Source: Tunturibacter psychrotolerans (GTDB lineage: Bacteria; Acidobacteriota; Terriglobia; Terriglobales; Acidobacteriaceae). Taken from it: a stretch of DNA of 64,000 nt. The position numbers were made by a program, and so were the translations under genes. The stretch spans positions 806,001 through 870,000 of the forward strand of contig NZ_CP132942.1 in the NCBI RefSeq assembly GCF_040359615.1. The letters run 5' to 3'. This document shows, in pieces, positions 1 through 10,200 of this stretch. The notes under the pieces are model-generated. The model had not been told where the DNA came from. It ran no database searches and worked only from the letters and a program-made list of their open reading frames with translations. Within the stretch, counting starts at the first letter, position 1. Each line of letters starts with the position of its first letter.

Positions 1-193
1 GAGCGGCTGAGCATGTAACTTGGATGTTTGATTGATGGGCTTTTCTGACATAGTATGTTCCCGCATCCCCAATAAGGCCCCGATTTCAAAGGGATCGTTG
101 TCGCAGCGAAGGTCTCCAGCACTTTGTCAGGCTTGTTTGTGCTTTGTCGTTCCGTTGTCTCAATACGAAAGTCCCGTGATCTAAGGAGAACTG

Positions 194-1378
194 ATGCGGT
201 GTATTTTCAGGTCGTGCTCTGCTTTGTGGGTTGTTGTTTTATCTTCCTTGTTCCTAGTCGATGCGGCTGGGCGGTGCGAGACAGCGCAGCAGATGACGCC
301 GCTGCTGCTCGCGGTGCAAGACGCGCCGGTGCCTTTCAAAGGCTCGGATGGGCTTGTGCATCTGGTGTATGAGTTGTGGCTGACGAACGTTTCGAGCGGC
401 GAGGCTCGGGTGGAAGAGGTTGAGGTCTCCGGTGATGGAGGGGTGTTGCAGAAGCTTGATTCGAGTGCTGTGTCACATCGTCTGCAGCCGGCTGGGCTTC
501 GCGAATCCTCGGGAGTGCTTGCGAAGGGGTCGGTGTCAGAACTTTTTCTGAATGTTGTTTTGCCGGCGGGCACTGCAATTCCAAAGCAGCTTTCGCACAA
601 GATTAAAGCGCATTTCGACGCAGCGCCTCCGGGGAGTCAGGATTTCGCTGAGAGTGGTGGCGTGACGGTGCCGGATCGTCAGCCTGTGGCGCAGATCGGC
701 GCTCCGCTGCGAGGGGATCGCTACGTCTCGGCTGACTCTTGTTGCGATGCGACGCGTCATACACGGGCGGCGCTGCCGATTAATGGACGCGTGTACGTGG
801 CCCAGCGGTACGCCGTTGATTGGGAGCAGATGGATGAGAAGGGGCGCATCTATTCGGGGCCTCGCGAGAAGCTGGAGAGCTATACGATCTTCGGCAAACC
901 GGTGTATTCAGTGGCGAATGGCGTGGTGGCGGTTGTCGTCACAGGACAGCCTGAACAGGTTCCGGGAAAATATCCGACGAATATTTCGATTGAGCAGGCG
1001 GATGGGAACTCGGTGATTGTCGATATTGGACAACATCATTTCGCGCTGTATGCGCATATGCAGTCGGAGAGTATTCGTGTACGTCCGGGCGATAGAGTGA
1101 CGGCTGGGCAGGTGATTGGATTAGTGGGAAATTCAGGCAACTCGGTCGCTCCGCATCTGCACTTTCATGTGATGAGTTCGGAGTTGTCGCTGGCGTCGAA
1201 TGGATTGCCTTATCAGATCGATGAGTTCAAGATCACAGGCGCGACGTTGGGTACGAAGGCCTTCGATGAGGCAGAGGAGAAAGGGGAACCAATTACGGTC
1301 ACCCCTGTTTCGCCTCCGCGTGTGGTGAAGGATTCGCTACCGCTTGATCAGTTGATTATTTCGTTGACGCCCCGGTGA
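194..1378 (+). CDS. Secreted M23-family (LytM/DUF-type) peptidase-like protein
   Basis: Exported protein of 394 aa with an N-terminal hydrophobic signal (about residues 7-25) and a C-terminal M23 peptidase (lysostaphin-fold) domain at about residues 195-345. The second metal motif is intact: HLHFH with H321 and H323, preceded by the typical GLVGNSGNS turn. The first motif normally reads HxxxD; here it is R205-Y-A-V-D209, so the usual first zinc-ligand histidine is absent. The central part (about 30-190) is a beta-rich region I do not recognise. M23 enzymes cut peptidoglycan cross-links, but the altered ligand means it may be a non-catalytic cell-wall binding or regulatory protein. The start is supported by TAAGGAG six bases before ATG. 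It converges on the GH57 gene with only 3 bp between the stops. The leading 193 bp hold no gene I can support. Confidence 0.8.
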   Translation: MRCIFRSCSALWVVVLSSLFLVDAAGRCETAQQMTPLLLAVQDAPVPFKGSDGLVHLVYELWLTNVSSGEARVEEVEVSGDGGVLQKLDSSAVSHRLQPAGLRESSGVLAKGSVSELFLNVVLPAGTAIPKQLSHKIKAHFDAAPPGSQDFAESGGVTVPDRQPVAQIGAPLRGDRYVSADSCCDATRHTRAALPINGRVYVAQRYAVDWEQMDEKGRIYSGPREKLESYTIFGKPVYSVANGVVAVVVTGQPEQVPGKYPTNISIEQADGNSVIVDIGQHHFALYAHMQSESIRVRPGDRVTAGQVIGLVGNSGNSVAPHLHFHVMSSELSLASNGLPYQIDEFKITGATLGTKAFDEAEEKGEPITVTPVSPPRVVKDSLPLDQLIISLTPR

Positions 1379-1381
1379 CGG

Positions 1382-4027
1382 CTAGAAGATGCTGACGCCT
1401 TCTTCGATGACGAGCTGGTCGACTTTGATGTTCATGATCTCGCCTAGTTTTTTGAAGCCGTCTTTCCACTCGTCGGTCCAGTAGTTTGTGTCGCTGCGGC
1501 GGAGGAGATCGTTCCAGATGTTCTGGGCCTGCCAGATGTTTACTTCGAAGGGCATCGTGTGGATGGTCTCGGCGATTTCAAGGGCGGTGGTGAGGGCGTC
1601 GGCGGCGGAGAGGTCGCCTTCGGCGGCGGCTTCGAGGCTAATCATGGCGCGCTTCATGCGTTGACCGGTGGTGTAGCTGAGGAGCGAGGTGTTGAGCTCG
1701 ATCTGGTCGGCTGCGGCTCGGGTGAGAAGACTTTCGATGACTGCGGTGTCGAAGGCGTCTGATTCGATGGCTCGGCGCAGGCTAGCGTTGATAGCGAAGC
1801 GGGCGGCGGTGGCGAGTGCGGGTGGGGCGGTCATGCCGGATTCGGTGAGGAAGTGGAGGAGCGAGGCGTGGTCTTCGTAGATCTTGCGGAGCGAATCCTC
1901 CATCTCGGAGAGGGTCTGGTTGAGGATGCTGTTGAGGATGCGGTGCTGCTCGTCGGCGAAGAGCGAGGTGAGGGAGTAGGCGGTCTCGTCGAAGAAGCGA
2001 TCGATGAGGCGGATGACTTCGGGGAGGTTTGCGCGGCGGATGGCGGTGCTGATGTGGGTGGAGAAGGTGGCGAAGGCTTCGACTTCGGCGGGGTCGGTGG
2101 AGTTATAGGCTTTGACGGCGGCGGAGAGGTTTTGATCGCCGAGATGGAGGACGGCGAAGCAGAGCTCCTCGCTCTCTTCGGTGATGCGGGAGTAGATGAG
2201 CGCGCGGCCAAGGGCGACGCGGCCGCGGCCGGAGTTGAAGACTTCCTGGCTTTCGCGGTGGACGTCGAAGCAGAAGAGCTCGCCGTGTTCGGGATAAGAG
2301 CGGAAGATGGAGCTGATGGCGTAGTGGGCGCCGACCTGCTCGAGGCCGATCTTCATGTTGGTGACGTAGCGGCGATAAACTTCTGCGCCGTCACCCATCT
2401 CCGGGACGTTGCTTTTGGCTCGCGCGAGGCGGGTGAGGAACTCGGCTTCGAGAGCTGCACCGTCGGGGCCGAAGAGCTTGGCGGCGAGCTGGAGGACGCG
2501 GCCTGCGTAGGCGACGATCTGGATGGTTTCGATGCCGGAGATCTCGTCGAAGAACCAGCCGCAGCTGGTGTACATAAGCTGCGTGTGGCGTTCAAGCTCG
2601 AGGAGTTCGAGGGCGGCGACGCGTTCGTTTTCGCTGAGGGGACGAATCGCGTGATCGGCGAAGAATTTGATGATGGTGGCGGGTGAGCGATCGAGGACGA
2701 CCTGGATGTAAGCGTCGCGGGTGGTCCAGAGATCCTTGAAGAAGGACTTGGAGAGCTGTTCGGCGAGAGGCGCGGTGGCGTCGCGTAGGTAGTCGAGGGA
2801 CTCGCGCAGGGGGGCGCGCCACTCCTGATTCCATCCGGCCTTGCCGCCGTTGCAGCCGCAGTTGGAGCGCCAGCGTTCGATGCCATGGGCGCAGGACCAG
2901 GAGGTGTCTTCGGCTACTTCCGCCTCCCACTTGGGCGGGAATTTCTCGAGGAACTCGCCGTAGTTGGTGAGCTTGGCCTTGCCGCCTTCTTCGATCCAAT
3001 GCATGGCGTAGGAGAGAGCCATCTCGCCGTGTTTGTGATGGTGACCGTAGCTCTCGCCGTCGGTGGCGACGTGGGAGAGTTGGGCGATCTCGGGGTCGCC
3101 GGGAGAGGCGGGGTGAAAGCCTGCGAGGAGGCGGCTGCCGAAGTTTTCGCCGCTGTTGAGGAGGCCCTCGAAGGCGATGGCGCGGGAGCTGGGTCCATCG
3201 TAGAAGAAGACGGCGATGGTGCGGCCTTCGTCGAGCTTAACGAGATAGGGATGGGTGGGGTCTACGTTGGCGTTGGGGGTCTGGATCCAGGCGTCTTCGA
3301 GGGGAGCGGATTTCGCTGCTGCGACGGGGTCGAGGTCGGGCTTGGAGGTGGTGGTGGCGGGGGGCTCGAGACGGCGGATGCGGGCGCACTGGAGGGGAGC
3401 GAGGATGGTGAATTTGATGCCCTCCTGTGCCATGAGATCGAGGACGCTGCGATTGACGGCGGTCTCGGCGAGCCACATGCCTTCGGGCTTATGGCCGAAT
3501 CGGTGTTCGAAGTCGGCGATGCCCCAGCGGATCTGCGTGATGGCGTCGCGGCGACTGGCGAGTGGCATGATGATGTGGTTGTAGACCTGGGCGACTGCGG
3601 ATCCGTGGCCGCTGTAATGCTGGGCGCTGACTTTGTCGGCATCGACGATCATGCGGTAGGTGCGGGGGGCTTTGTCTGCGAGCCAGCTGAGGAGGGTGGG
3701 GCCGAAGTTGAAGCTCATCCGCGCGTAGTTGTTCATGATGCGGATGATCTCGTCCTGCTTGTTGGTGATGCGGGAGGCGCCGTTGGGGGCGTAACACTCG
3801 GCGGTGATGCGGTCATTCCAGTCGTGGTAGGGGGCGGCGGAGTCCTGGACTTCGACGGTTTCGAGCCAGGGGTTCTCCCGGGGCGGCTGATAAAAGTGGC
3901 CGTGAATACAGACGAAGCGAGGCGCTTCGGCGGCGGCGGAAACATCGATCGCAGATTTCTTTCTCGGCGCTTGCCTGGATTGAATCTTTTGCTTGGTCAT
4001 GTGTGGCTCAAGATTTCTGGCGGTCAT
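1382..4027 (-). CDS. Glycoside hydrolase family 57 protein with DUF3536 domain
   Basis: Large cytoplasmic-looking protein (881 aa, no signal peptide). The N-terminal part (about 35-400) carries the GH57 hallmark HGHFYQPPRENPW and later the segment ATDGESYGHHHKHGEM, typical of the DUF3536 group of GH57 enzymes; the C-terminal half (about 430-870) is the all-alpha DUF3536 region. GH57 members act on alpha-glucans by a retaining mechanism, but the substrate of this subgroup is not established, so glycogen or alpha-glucan processing is an inference. The ATG at 4027 overlaps the stop of the upstream membrane-protein gene as ATGA, arguing for translational coupling; a second in-frame ATG at 4000 (MTKQ) is possible. 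It is the last gene of a three-gene minus-strand operon. Confidence 0.88.
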   Translation of the reverse strand: MTARNLEPHMTKQKIQSRQAPRKKSAIDVSAAAEAPRFVCIHGHFYQPPRENPWLETVEVQDSAAPYHDWNDRITAECYAPNGASRITNKQDEIIRIMNNYARMSFNFGPTLLSWLADKAPRTYRMIVDADKVSAQHYSGHGSAVAQVYNHIIMPLASRRDAITQIRWGIADFEHRFGHKPEGMWLAETAVNRSVLDLMAQEGIKFTILAPLQCARIRRLEPPATTTSKPDLDPVAAAKSAPLEDAWIQTPNANVDPTHPYLVKLDEGRTIAVFFYDGPSSRAIAFEGLLNSGENFGSRLLAGFHPASPGDPEIAQLSHVATDGESYGHHHKHGEMALSYAMHWIEEGGKAKLTNYGEFLEKFPPKWEAEVAEDTSWSCAHGIERWRSNCGCNGGKAGWNQEWRAPLRESLDYLRDATAPLAEQLSKSFFKDLWTTRDAYIQVVLDRSPATIIKFFADHAIRPLSENERVAALELLELERHTQLMYTSCGWFFDEISGIETIQIVAYAGRVLQLAAKLFGPDGAALEAEFLTRLARAKSNVPEMGDGAEVYRRYVTNMKIGLEQVGAHYAISSIFRSYPEHGELFCFDVHRESQEVFNSGRGRVALGRALIYSRITEESEELCFAVLHLGDQNLSAAVKAYNSTDPAEVEAFATFSTHISTAIRRANLPEVIRLIDRFFDETAYSLTSLFADEQHRILNSILNQTLSEMEDSLRKIYEDHASLLHFLTESGMTAPPALATAARFAINASLRRAIESDAFDTAVIESLLTRAAADQIELNTSLLSYTTGQRMKRAMISLEAAAEGDLSAADALTTALEIAETIHTMPFEVNIWQAQNIWNDLLRRSDTNYWTDEWKDGFKKLGEIMNIKVDQLVIEEGVSIF

Positions 4028-5292
4028 GCCTGTAGGATGCGAGCTTTCTGATCTGTGGGCCCGACGCTAAGTTTCTCAGATTCTAGAGCAGATAGGTGAG
4101 GGGTGACAGGGGGGCCGAGACTCTCGTAACGTGAGAGCGCCCAGAGCGAAAAGGGCAGGGTCGAGACAGAGAGGTAAAAGAACGCGTATCGCAACATATA
4201 GGAGTAGAGGGCGAAGGTGGCAACAAACGGCGCAAGGAGGATGAAGGTCGCCACGCTGAAGAAGAGGAAGAGGCGGGGGAGATTCATGGGAATGAAAAAA
4301 GAGAGACAACTAACGAGAATCGCCAGCAGAGGAAGGGTGATTTGAGGATGGACGGCGTGGGGGATGTAACGCAGCTTGAGTGCGTTTTGCTGAAGTTGTT
4401 CGAGGAGCTTGGGAAGTGGATGAGGGACGAAGGTGGGGAGAGTGACAGCGCAGGCCGCTAGAAGAACCAGGGCGAAAAGCATAGCGGTGCGGATTCGGGA
4501 GGTCCGTTGCGAGGTGAGAGCCAGGAGGGGAATCAGGATAAGGGCGTAGATGATGCGGGAGGAGAGTGTGATCCCGAGGAAGAGTGCGGCTGGGACAGAG
4601 GCGTAGATAGAGGTTTTAAGAGAGCTGTAGAAGAGGGCGACGGCGATTGTGACGTAGAAGAAGTTGGTGAGGTAGTCGCCGCCTGAGGTGAAGTCGCTGA
4701 GATGTGCTGGTGCCAAGAGTAGAAAGAGAGTGAGGAAGAGGAGAGCGGTTGCGCGGAAACGGAAGAAGCGCAGGGTGAAGGCGAAGAACAGAGCGAGCCA
4801 GAGGAAGTTCTGCCAGGCGACGTGTCCGATTGCGAAGAAGGGGGCGGCAAACAGCATAGCCCCGGGTAGAGGGGTGGGTGGATTCCCGAGGAAGGTTCGG
4901 GTGGCGTAGGGGTACTGGTGGTGATGGACTGCGTTTAGTTCTATGCGGAGAGCGTCTTCGCGGTCGCCGCCGCGATTGAGTGTGTGCTTGAGTGAGATGG
5001 GGTAGAGCACCGCGAAGGCCGCTGTAAGGAGGAGAAAGAGAAGGAGAAACCAGCCGAGGCCGATCTGAAGATGCCTCCGGTTGGTGCGGTCGAGCCAGAA
5101 CATCGCGAGAACGATGCCGATACAACCAAGTGCGATGGCAGCGGCTGCCTTGGTGTGTGAGAGATACTTCCAGAGCGGAGCGGCTGAAGTGAGCGTCCAT
5201 GCCGCGCAGAGACTCACGATCAGAAGGGCTCGATGGAGCGACTGATTCTGAGGCTTGCTGTTATCTAATGCGATCTTGCTCGATGCGGTCAC
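4024..5292 (-). CDS. Polytopic membrane protein, possible GT-C type glycosyltransferase
   Basis: About 10-12 hydrophobic segments fill the protein. A periplasmic-type loop after the second or third helix contains GDREDALRIE followed by YPYATRTFLGNPPTP, the kind of acidic loop seen in polyprenyl-dependent (GT-C) mannosyltransferases and DUF2029-like proteins. I cannot assign a substrate. The longest frame begins at 5373 and would overlap the upstream glycosylase gene by 85 bp with a hydrophilic extension. A GTG at 5292 forms a GTGA overlap with that gene's stop, giving a 422-residue protein that starts just before the first helix, so I prefer it. Cotranscription with a GH57 protein suggests a role in glucan or envelope metabolism (inference). 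Confidence 0.65.
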   Translation of the reverse strand: MTASSKIALDNSKPQNQSLHRALLIVSLCAAWTLTSAAPLWKYLSHTKAAAAIALGCIGIVLAMFWLDRTNRRHLQIGLGWFLLLFLLLTAAFAVLYPISLKHTLNRGGDREDALRIELNAVHHHQYPYATRTFLGNPPTPLPGAMLFAAPFFAIGHVAWQNFLWLALFFAFTLRFFRFRATALLFLTLFLLLAPAHLSDFTSGGDYLTNFFYVTIAVALFYSSLKTSIYASVPAALFLGITLSSRIIYALILIPLLALTSQRTSRIRTAMLFALVLLAACAVTLPTFVPHPLPKLLEQLQQNALKLRYIPHAVHPQITLPLLAILVSCLSFFIPMNLPRLFLFFSVATFILLAPFVATFALYSYMLRYAFFYLSVSTLPFSLWALSRYESLGPPVTPHLSALESEKLSVGPTDQKARILQA

Positions 5293-5999
5293 CGTGGGGT
5301 GCCCTGCTTTTTCACGGCGAGATCGCAGGCTCGCCAGAGATACCAACTCGCTACCGAACACCAGGGCTGCCATTTCTTTGCGCGGCGGTGCATGACGTCG
5401 GGTTTGGGGAGGTCCATGGGTGTGACTTTGTCGGCGGGTTTGAGTTTGCCGAAGGTGAGGGCGAAGCCTTTGCGGACGCCGTAGTCGTCGACGGGGAGGA
5501 CGTTGGGACGGCCCAGGCGGAAGATCAACAGCATTTCGACGGTCCAGCGACCGATGCCGCGGACTTGGACGAGGTGCTCGATGATGGCTTCGTCGGACAT
5601 GCGGCGGATGCGGGCGAGGGTGGGGACGGTGCCGTCGAGGGTTTTGGCGGCGAGGTCGCGGAGGGCGAGGGATTTGTTGTGGGAGAGGCCGGCGGCGCGG
5701 AGCTGCTCGTTGGGGCAGTCGAGGAGATGCTGGGCGGCGAAGTGCTGGTTGCCGGTGATTGGGTAGAAGCTTTCGAGCAGGCGGCGGTGGATGGTGGCGG
5801 CGGCTTTACCGTGTAGTTGCTGATAGATGATGCTCTCGACGAGGGCTTCGAAGGGGGATTGCGTGCTGGAGACGCTGAGCTTGAAAGGACCGGCGCGCTC
5901 GATGAGCTTGCCCAATTTGGGATCAGAGGTGGAGAGATCGAGCAGGGCTTGTGCGGTGTCGTAGCGCGGAGGACGTGGCGTGTGGAACGGACGCGGCAT
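5289..5999 (-). CDS. DNA-3-methyladenine glycosylase II (AlkA-type, HhH-GPD)
   Basis: A 236-residue helix-hairpin-helix DNA glycosylase that would excise alkylated purines in base-excision repair. Visible features are the early segment FEALVESIIYQQL, the hairpin VRGIGRWTVEMLLIF (about 155-170) and the catalytic-Asp region LPVDDYGVRKGF just after it, where the Asp pair matches the AlkA active-site position. The protein lacks the N-terminal TATA-like domain and Ada domain of E. coli AlkA and matches the shorter MAG-like form. It heads the overlapping trio with the membrane protein and the GH57 protein. There is no obvious functional link between base repair and the other two. Confidence 0.88.
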   Translation of the reverse strand: MPRPFHTPRPPRYDTAQALLDLSTSDPKLGKLIERAGPFKLSVSSTQSPFEALVESIIYQQLHGKAAATIHRRLLESFYPITGNQHFAAQHLLDCPNEQLRAAGLSHNKSLALRDLAAKTLDGTVPTLARIRRMSDEAIIEHLVQVRGIGRWTVEMLLIFRLGRPNVLPVDDYGVRKGFALTFGKLKPADKVTPMDLPKPDVMHRRAKKWQPWCSVASWYLWRACDLAVKKQGTPR

Positions 6000-6228
6000 G
6001 ACACTGACGGTATCGCAGGAGGGGCGATAAAGTCTTGTGCGCGATTAGCAGAATTCGGACTAACTTGGTTTGCATTTACAACTTCGATACGTTTCGGGCA
6101 GGGTAGATGTTGTATTCGTTTTCAGCCGATGAACAAGCATGCACGAGATGTTGTATCGGCAGTCGCGAGGCGGGTTCGATAATCGGATGTTGCAGGAAGA
6201 AAATCAGTTGCGAGTTATTGCAGATGAG

Positions 6229-6256
6229 TTGAGACATTCTTTTCCACTGCTATACT
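6229..6256 (+). promoter_or_regulatory. Candidate sigma70 promoter of the respiratory operon
   Basis: TTGAGA (6229-6234), a 16-bp spacer and TATACT (6251-6256) form the best sigma70-like pair in the 419-bp gap before actA (6000-6418). Transcription would begin near 6263, leaving a leader of about 155 nt. I see no other gene in the gap; a short open frame at 6139-6336 has no Shine-Dalgarno support and runs through this promoter. Confidence 0.45.
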
Positions 6257-6418
6257 CTGAGTTTCGAGACAGAAATTTTTTCGGGGCACCTCCGATTGCG
6301 GACGCTCCAGCCGCCGGAGTATGCATCGCCCGGTAAATTTGATAGCAGCAGTACTAACCCTTGACAGCAACTTCTCAACCCTTAGCTCAGGTAATGCAGA
6401 GGAAGCAGGAACGCACTC

Positions 6419-7288
6419 ATGGCGCAAGTTTTTGACCGCAGTTCGAACGCGCTGGCTCGATTCAGCCTTGTATTGACGGGCGTAATCGTCATCGCGCTCG
6501 GCGTAACCCTGGACCAGCTACAGCGATCACCGTGGGTGACGCGGCAGGGCCAGCGGCCGGATCAGCCGATACCGTTCAGCCACAAGCACCACGTTGAGGG
6601 ACTTGGCCTGCAGTGCCAGTACTGCCATACGCAGGTGGAGAAGGCCGCGTATGCCGGTATTCCTCCGACGAAGACTTGTATTAATTGCCATGCGCAGATC
6701 TGGACCAATGCCGAGCTGCTTGAGCCGGTGCGACAGAGCTGGGCGACGGGCGCGTCGATTCAGTGGATCCGGGTGCATGATCTGCCGGACTACGTTTACT
6801 TCAACCATGAGATTCACGTGAATAAAGGTATTGGTTGCGCGAGTTGTCATGGACGCGTGGACCAGATGCCGTTGATGTATCAGCAGAACACGCTGCAGAT
6901 GGAGTGGTGCTTGAACTGCCATCGCAATCCGGCGGTGAACCTGCGGCCAACCAGCGAGATCTACAACATGGCGTGGGCTGGACCTTCGAACGACAAGCCG
7001 GTGTGGTGTACAAGCACGGGCGTCGGAGCGGCTGGATCTGGTCCGACGGCGCAGAATGTAAGCTGCACGACGACCAATCCTTCCGGCAAGGGGCCTGAGG
7101 TGGCGATGCTGCAGATGAACACCGAGTTGAATGGGCCGACGTCGAGCGATGTCCCGCCAATGGGGATCACGATGCCGGCGAGCTATCAGAAGTTTACGAA
7201 CCAGATGGACCTTGGCAGATACCTGACTACTCAGTACCACATCCGCAATCCGGAGCAGCTGTCGAGTTGCGAGACGTGCCACCGATGA
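6419..7288 (+). CDS. actA: ACIII subunit A, pentahaem cytochrome c
   Basis: First subunit of Alternative Complex III, the cytochrome bc1 substitute that oxidises quinol and reduces a periplasmic cytochrome c or the oxidase directly. An N-terminal membrane anchor (about 10-32, FSLVLTGVIVIALGV) is followed by five CxxCH haem-attachment motifs: CQYCH, CINCH, CASCH, CLNCH and the C-terminal CETCH, plus separate histidines that can be distal ligands. Five sites match the pentahaem ActA family. Length 289 aa. The stop overlaps the actB ATG as ATGA. Start ATG at 6419 has an upstream purine-rich AGGAAGCAGGAA. Confidence 0.93.
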   Translation: MAQVFDRSSNALARFSLVLTGVIVIALGVTLDQLQRSPWVTRQGQRPDQPIPFSHKHHVEGLGLQCQYCHTQVEKAAYAGIPPTKTCINCHAQIWTNAELLEPVRQSWATGASIQWIRVHDLPDYVYFNHEIHVNKGIGCASCHGRVDQMPLMYQQNTLQMEWCLNCHRNPAVNLRPTSEIYNMAWAGPSNDKPVWCTSTGVGAAGSGPTAQNVSCTTTNPSGKGPEVAMLQMNTELNGPTSSDVPPMGITMPASYQKFTNQMDLGRYLTTQYHIRNPEQLSSCETCHR

Positions 7289-10200
7289 TGAAGACGACTG
7301 GGAATGGAACTGAAGACACGATGGCTGAGATGAAAGCACCGGCAGGACAACCCGTAGTGGTCACGCAGATTGCTCCGGCGAAGATGACGCTGGCTGAAGT
7401 TCATGCCAAGTTGGACGGCAAGACGGGGCGGCGCTTCTGGAAGAATCTGGATGAGCTGGCGGAGACGCCGGCGTTCCATGAGTTGATGAAGGAAGAGTTT
7501 CCACGACAGGCTGGCGCAGGCGAGTGGGTCGATGCGGTGAGCCGGCGTGGATTTCTGAAGGTAATGGGCGCGTCGCTGGCGTTGGCAGGGCTGGCTGGTT
7601 GTACGAAGCAGCCGGATGAGCCGATCTTTCCTTACATCAAGCAGCCAGAGGATCTGATTCTCGGCAAGGCGATGTACTTTGCGACGGCTTACCCGTTCCC
7701 GACGGGTGCAATTCCGGTGCTGATTAAGTCGGATTCGTTCCGGCCGATCAAGGTCGATGGCAATCCCGAACACCCGATGTCGAAGGGTAAGTCGGACGCG
7801 TTTACGCAGGCGACGCTGCTTGATCTATATGATCCCGATCGGTCGCAGCATGTTCTGCATCGTGGCCAGGTGTCTTCATGGGGCGAGTTTCAGCAGGCGT
7901 TTGCGACCGCTGCGAAGAAGACTTCAGGCGGACAGGGTATTTATTTCCTAAGCGAGACGATTACCTCGCCGACGCTCGCGGCCCAGTGGAAGCAGGTGCA
8001 GGCGGCGTACCCGCAGGCAAAGCTGGCGCAGTGGGAGCCGGTGAACCAGGACTCCTCGCGTGCGGCTTCGAAGGCGGCGTTCGGCAGCTACACCGATGCG
8101 CAATACAAGCTCGAAGAGGCGGATGTTATTCTTTCGCTCGATGCGGATTTCCTGGGTGGGATTGGCCATCCGGGGTTCCTGCCGCTGGCGGCTGGATATG
8201 CCGAACGGCATCGGTACGAAGAAGGCAAGCCGATGAACCGGCTGTATGTCGTCGAGACGATGCCGACGGTGACTGGGTTTAAAGCAGAGCATCGGCTGGC
8301 GTTGAAGCCGAGCGAGATTGCGACGTTTGCAACTGCGCTGGCGAATGGTGCGGCTCCAGAGGGGGCTACCGCCGAACAGCAGAAGTTTTTTGCGGCGTTG
8401 AGCGCTGACCTGAAAAACAGCGGCGGCAAATGTGTTGTGATTCCGGGAGAGCAGGCTTCGGCCGCGGTTCATGCGGCGGCTTACGCGCTGAACTCCTCGC
8501 TGGGTGCGGTCGGCAAGACAGTCATCTATACCGAGACTGTGAATCCGATGCCAACCGAGCAGCTGGCAGAGTTGAAGTCGCTGGTTGCCGATATGAAGGC
8601 CGGCAAAGTGCAGTGGCTGGTGATGCTCGGCGTCAATCCGATCTACTCGGCACCCTGGGATCTGGGCTTCCGCGATGCGTTTGAGAATGTTCCGGTGACG
8701 GTGCAGCTTGCATCGCAGGTGGACGAGACGGGCGCGATCTCAAACTGGCATATCAATAAAACGCACTACCTCGAGAGCTGGTCGGATGCGCGGGCGTATG
8801 ACGGAACGATCACGATCATTCAGCCGATGATCGATCCGATGTATGGCGGCAAGTCGGCGCATGACGTTTTGCAGGCGTTGCTGGCGGATCCGCAGCAGTC
8901 TGCTTACGACGTTGTGGCGGCGAATGCAAAGACTTACATCAAGGGTGACTTTGCTACCGCTTGGCGTAAGGCGTTGCACGATGGCTGGGTGGAAGGAACC
9001 GCTTTCACGGCAAAGGCTGGCGGTGCGGGTAAGAGTGCTGTAGCGTCCTTCGCGCCGTCTGCTGCTCCGAGCGGCCTCGAAATTTCGTTCCGGCCCGATC
9101 CTTCGATCTACGACGGCCGGTTTGCGAATGTCGGCTGGTTGCAGGAGTTGCCCAAGCAGGTGACGAACCTGAGTTGGGATAACGCGGCGATCATGAGCAT
9201 CAACACGCTGGCCGATCTGAAGCTCGACGAGTCGGACCCGGTGAAGATCTCGCTGAACGGCCGCGAGGTGATTGCTCCGGCGATGATGATTCCGGGGCAT
9301 CCGGACGGCGTGATTACGGTTCATCTTGGCTTTGGCCGCGGCGTTGAGGCTGGCCGGATTGCCCAGGGTGTCGGCTTTGATGCTTATCAGATTCGTATTG
9401 CGGATGCGTTGCTATCTGCCTCAGGTGCAACAGCGAAGAAGGTTCCGGGGACGTACGATCTCTGCATTACGAAGGTCCATAACATTGAGCATCGCGGCAA
9501 GTTCGCACAACATGATCTAGAGAAGCCGCAGTATGACACCGAGGGCGTGTACTCACTGGCTGGGCATGAGGCTGAGGAGCGGTCGATCATCCGGTATGCG
9601 ACTCTGGATGAGGTCAAGAAGAATCCGAACTTTGCCCACGAGGGTGGTGCGAGCGGGACACTGATCGATAAGGTTGGATACTCGCCGCAGGGTGAGAAGG
9701 TGCCGCACGATAACTCGTTCTTCCCGGACAACTGGAACTACGAGAAGCAGGACCCCTCGACACTGAAGATTCAGAACGCGTGGGGAATGGCGATCGACCT
9801 GAACAGCTGCATCGGTTGCAACGCGTGCATCGTGAGCTGCTACGCAGAGAACAACATCCCTGTGGTTGGCCGTGAGCAGGTGAAGGTTGGGCGTAACATG
9901 CAGTGGTTGCGCATCGATACGTACTTTGAAGGCGATCTGCACGCTCCTAAAGCGCACTTTCAGCCGATGGCTTGCCAGCACTGCGAGAACGCGGGTTGCG
10001 AGCAGGTTTGCCCGGTGGGCGCAACGGTGCATACGCCTGAGGGTCTCAACACAATGGTCTACAACCGTTGCGTGGGAACCCGGTACTGCTCGAATAACTG
10101 CCCGTATAAAGTCCGCCGGTTCAACTTCCTGCTGTACTCGGACTACGACACGGAGAGCCTGAAGTTCATGCGCAATCCTGATGTCTCGGTTCGCTCGCGC

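Noticed and set aside
2885..4051. Plus-strand 388-codon open frame opposite the GH57 gene
   Set aside because: Gly/Val/Glu/Asp-rich composition is the mirror image of the GC-biased codons of the GH57 gene; there is no family motif or ribosome-binding site.
6139..6336. 65-codon open frame before actA
   Set aside because: It has no Shine-Dalgarno, weak codon bias, and overlaps the best promoter candidate.
6361..6396. Perfect TTGACA at 6361 as the -35 of the actA promoter
   Set aside because: No acceptable -10 hexamer lies 16-19 bp downstream; the TTGAGA-16-TATACT pair at 6229-6256 is better.
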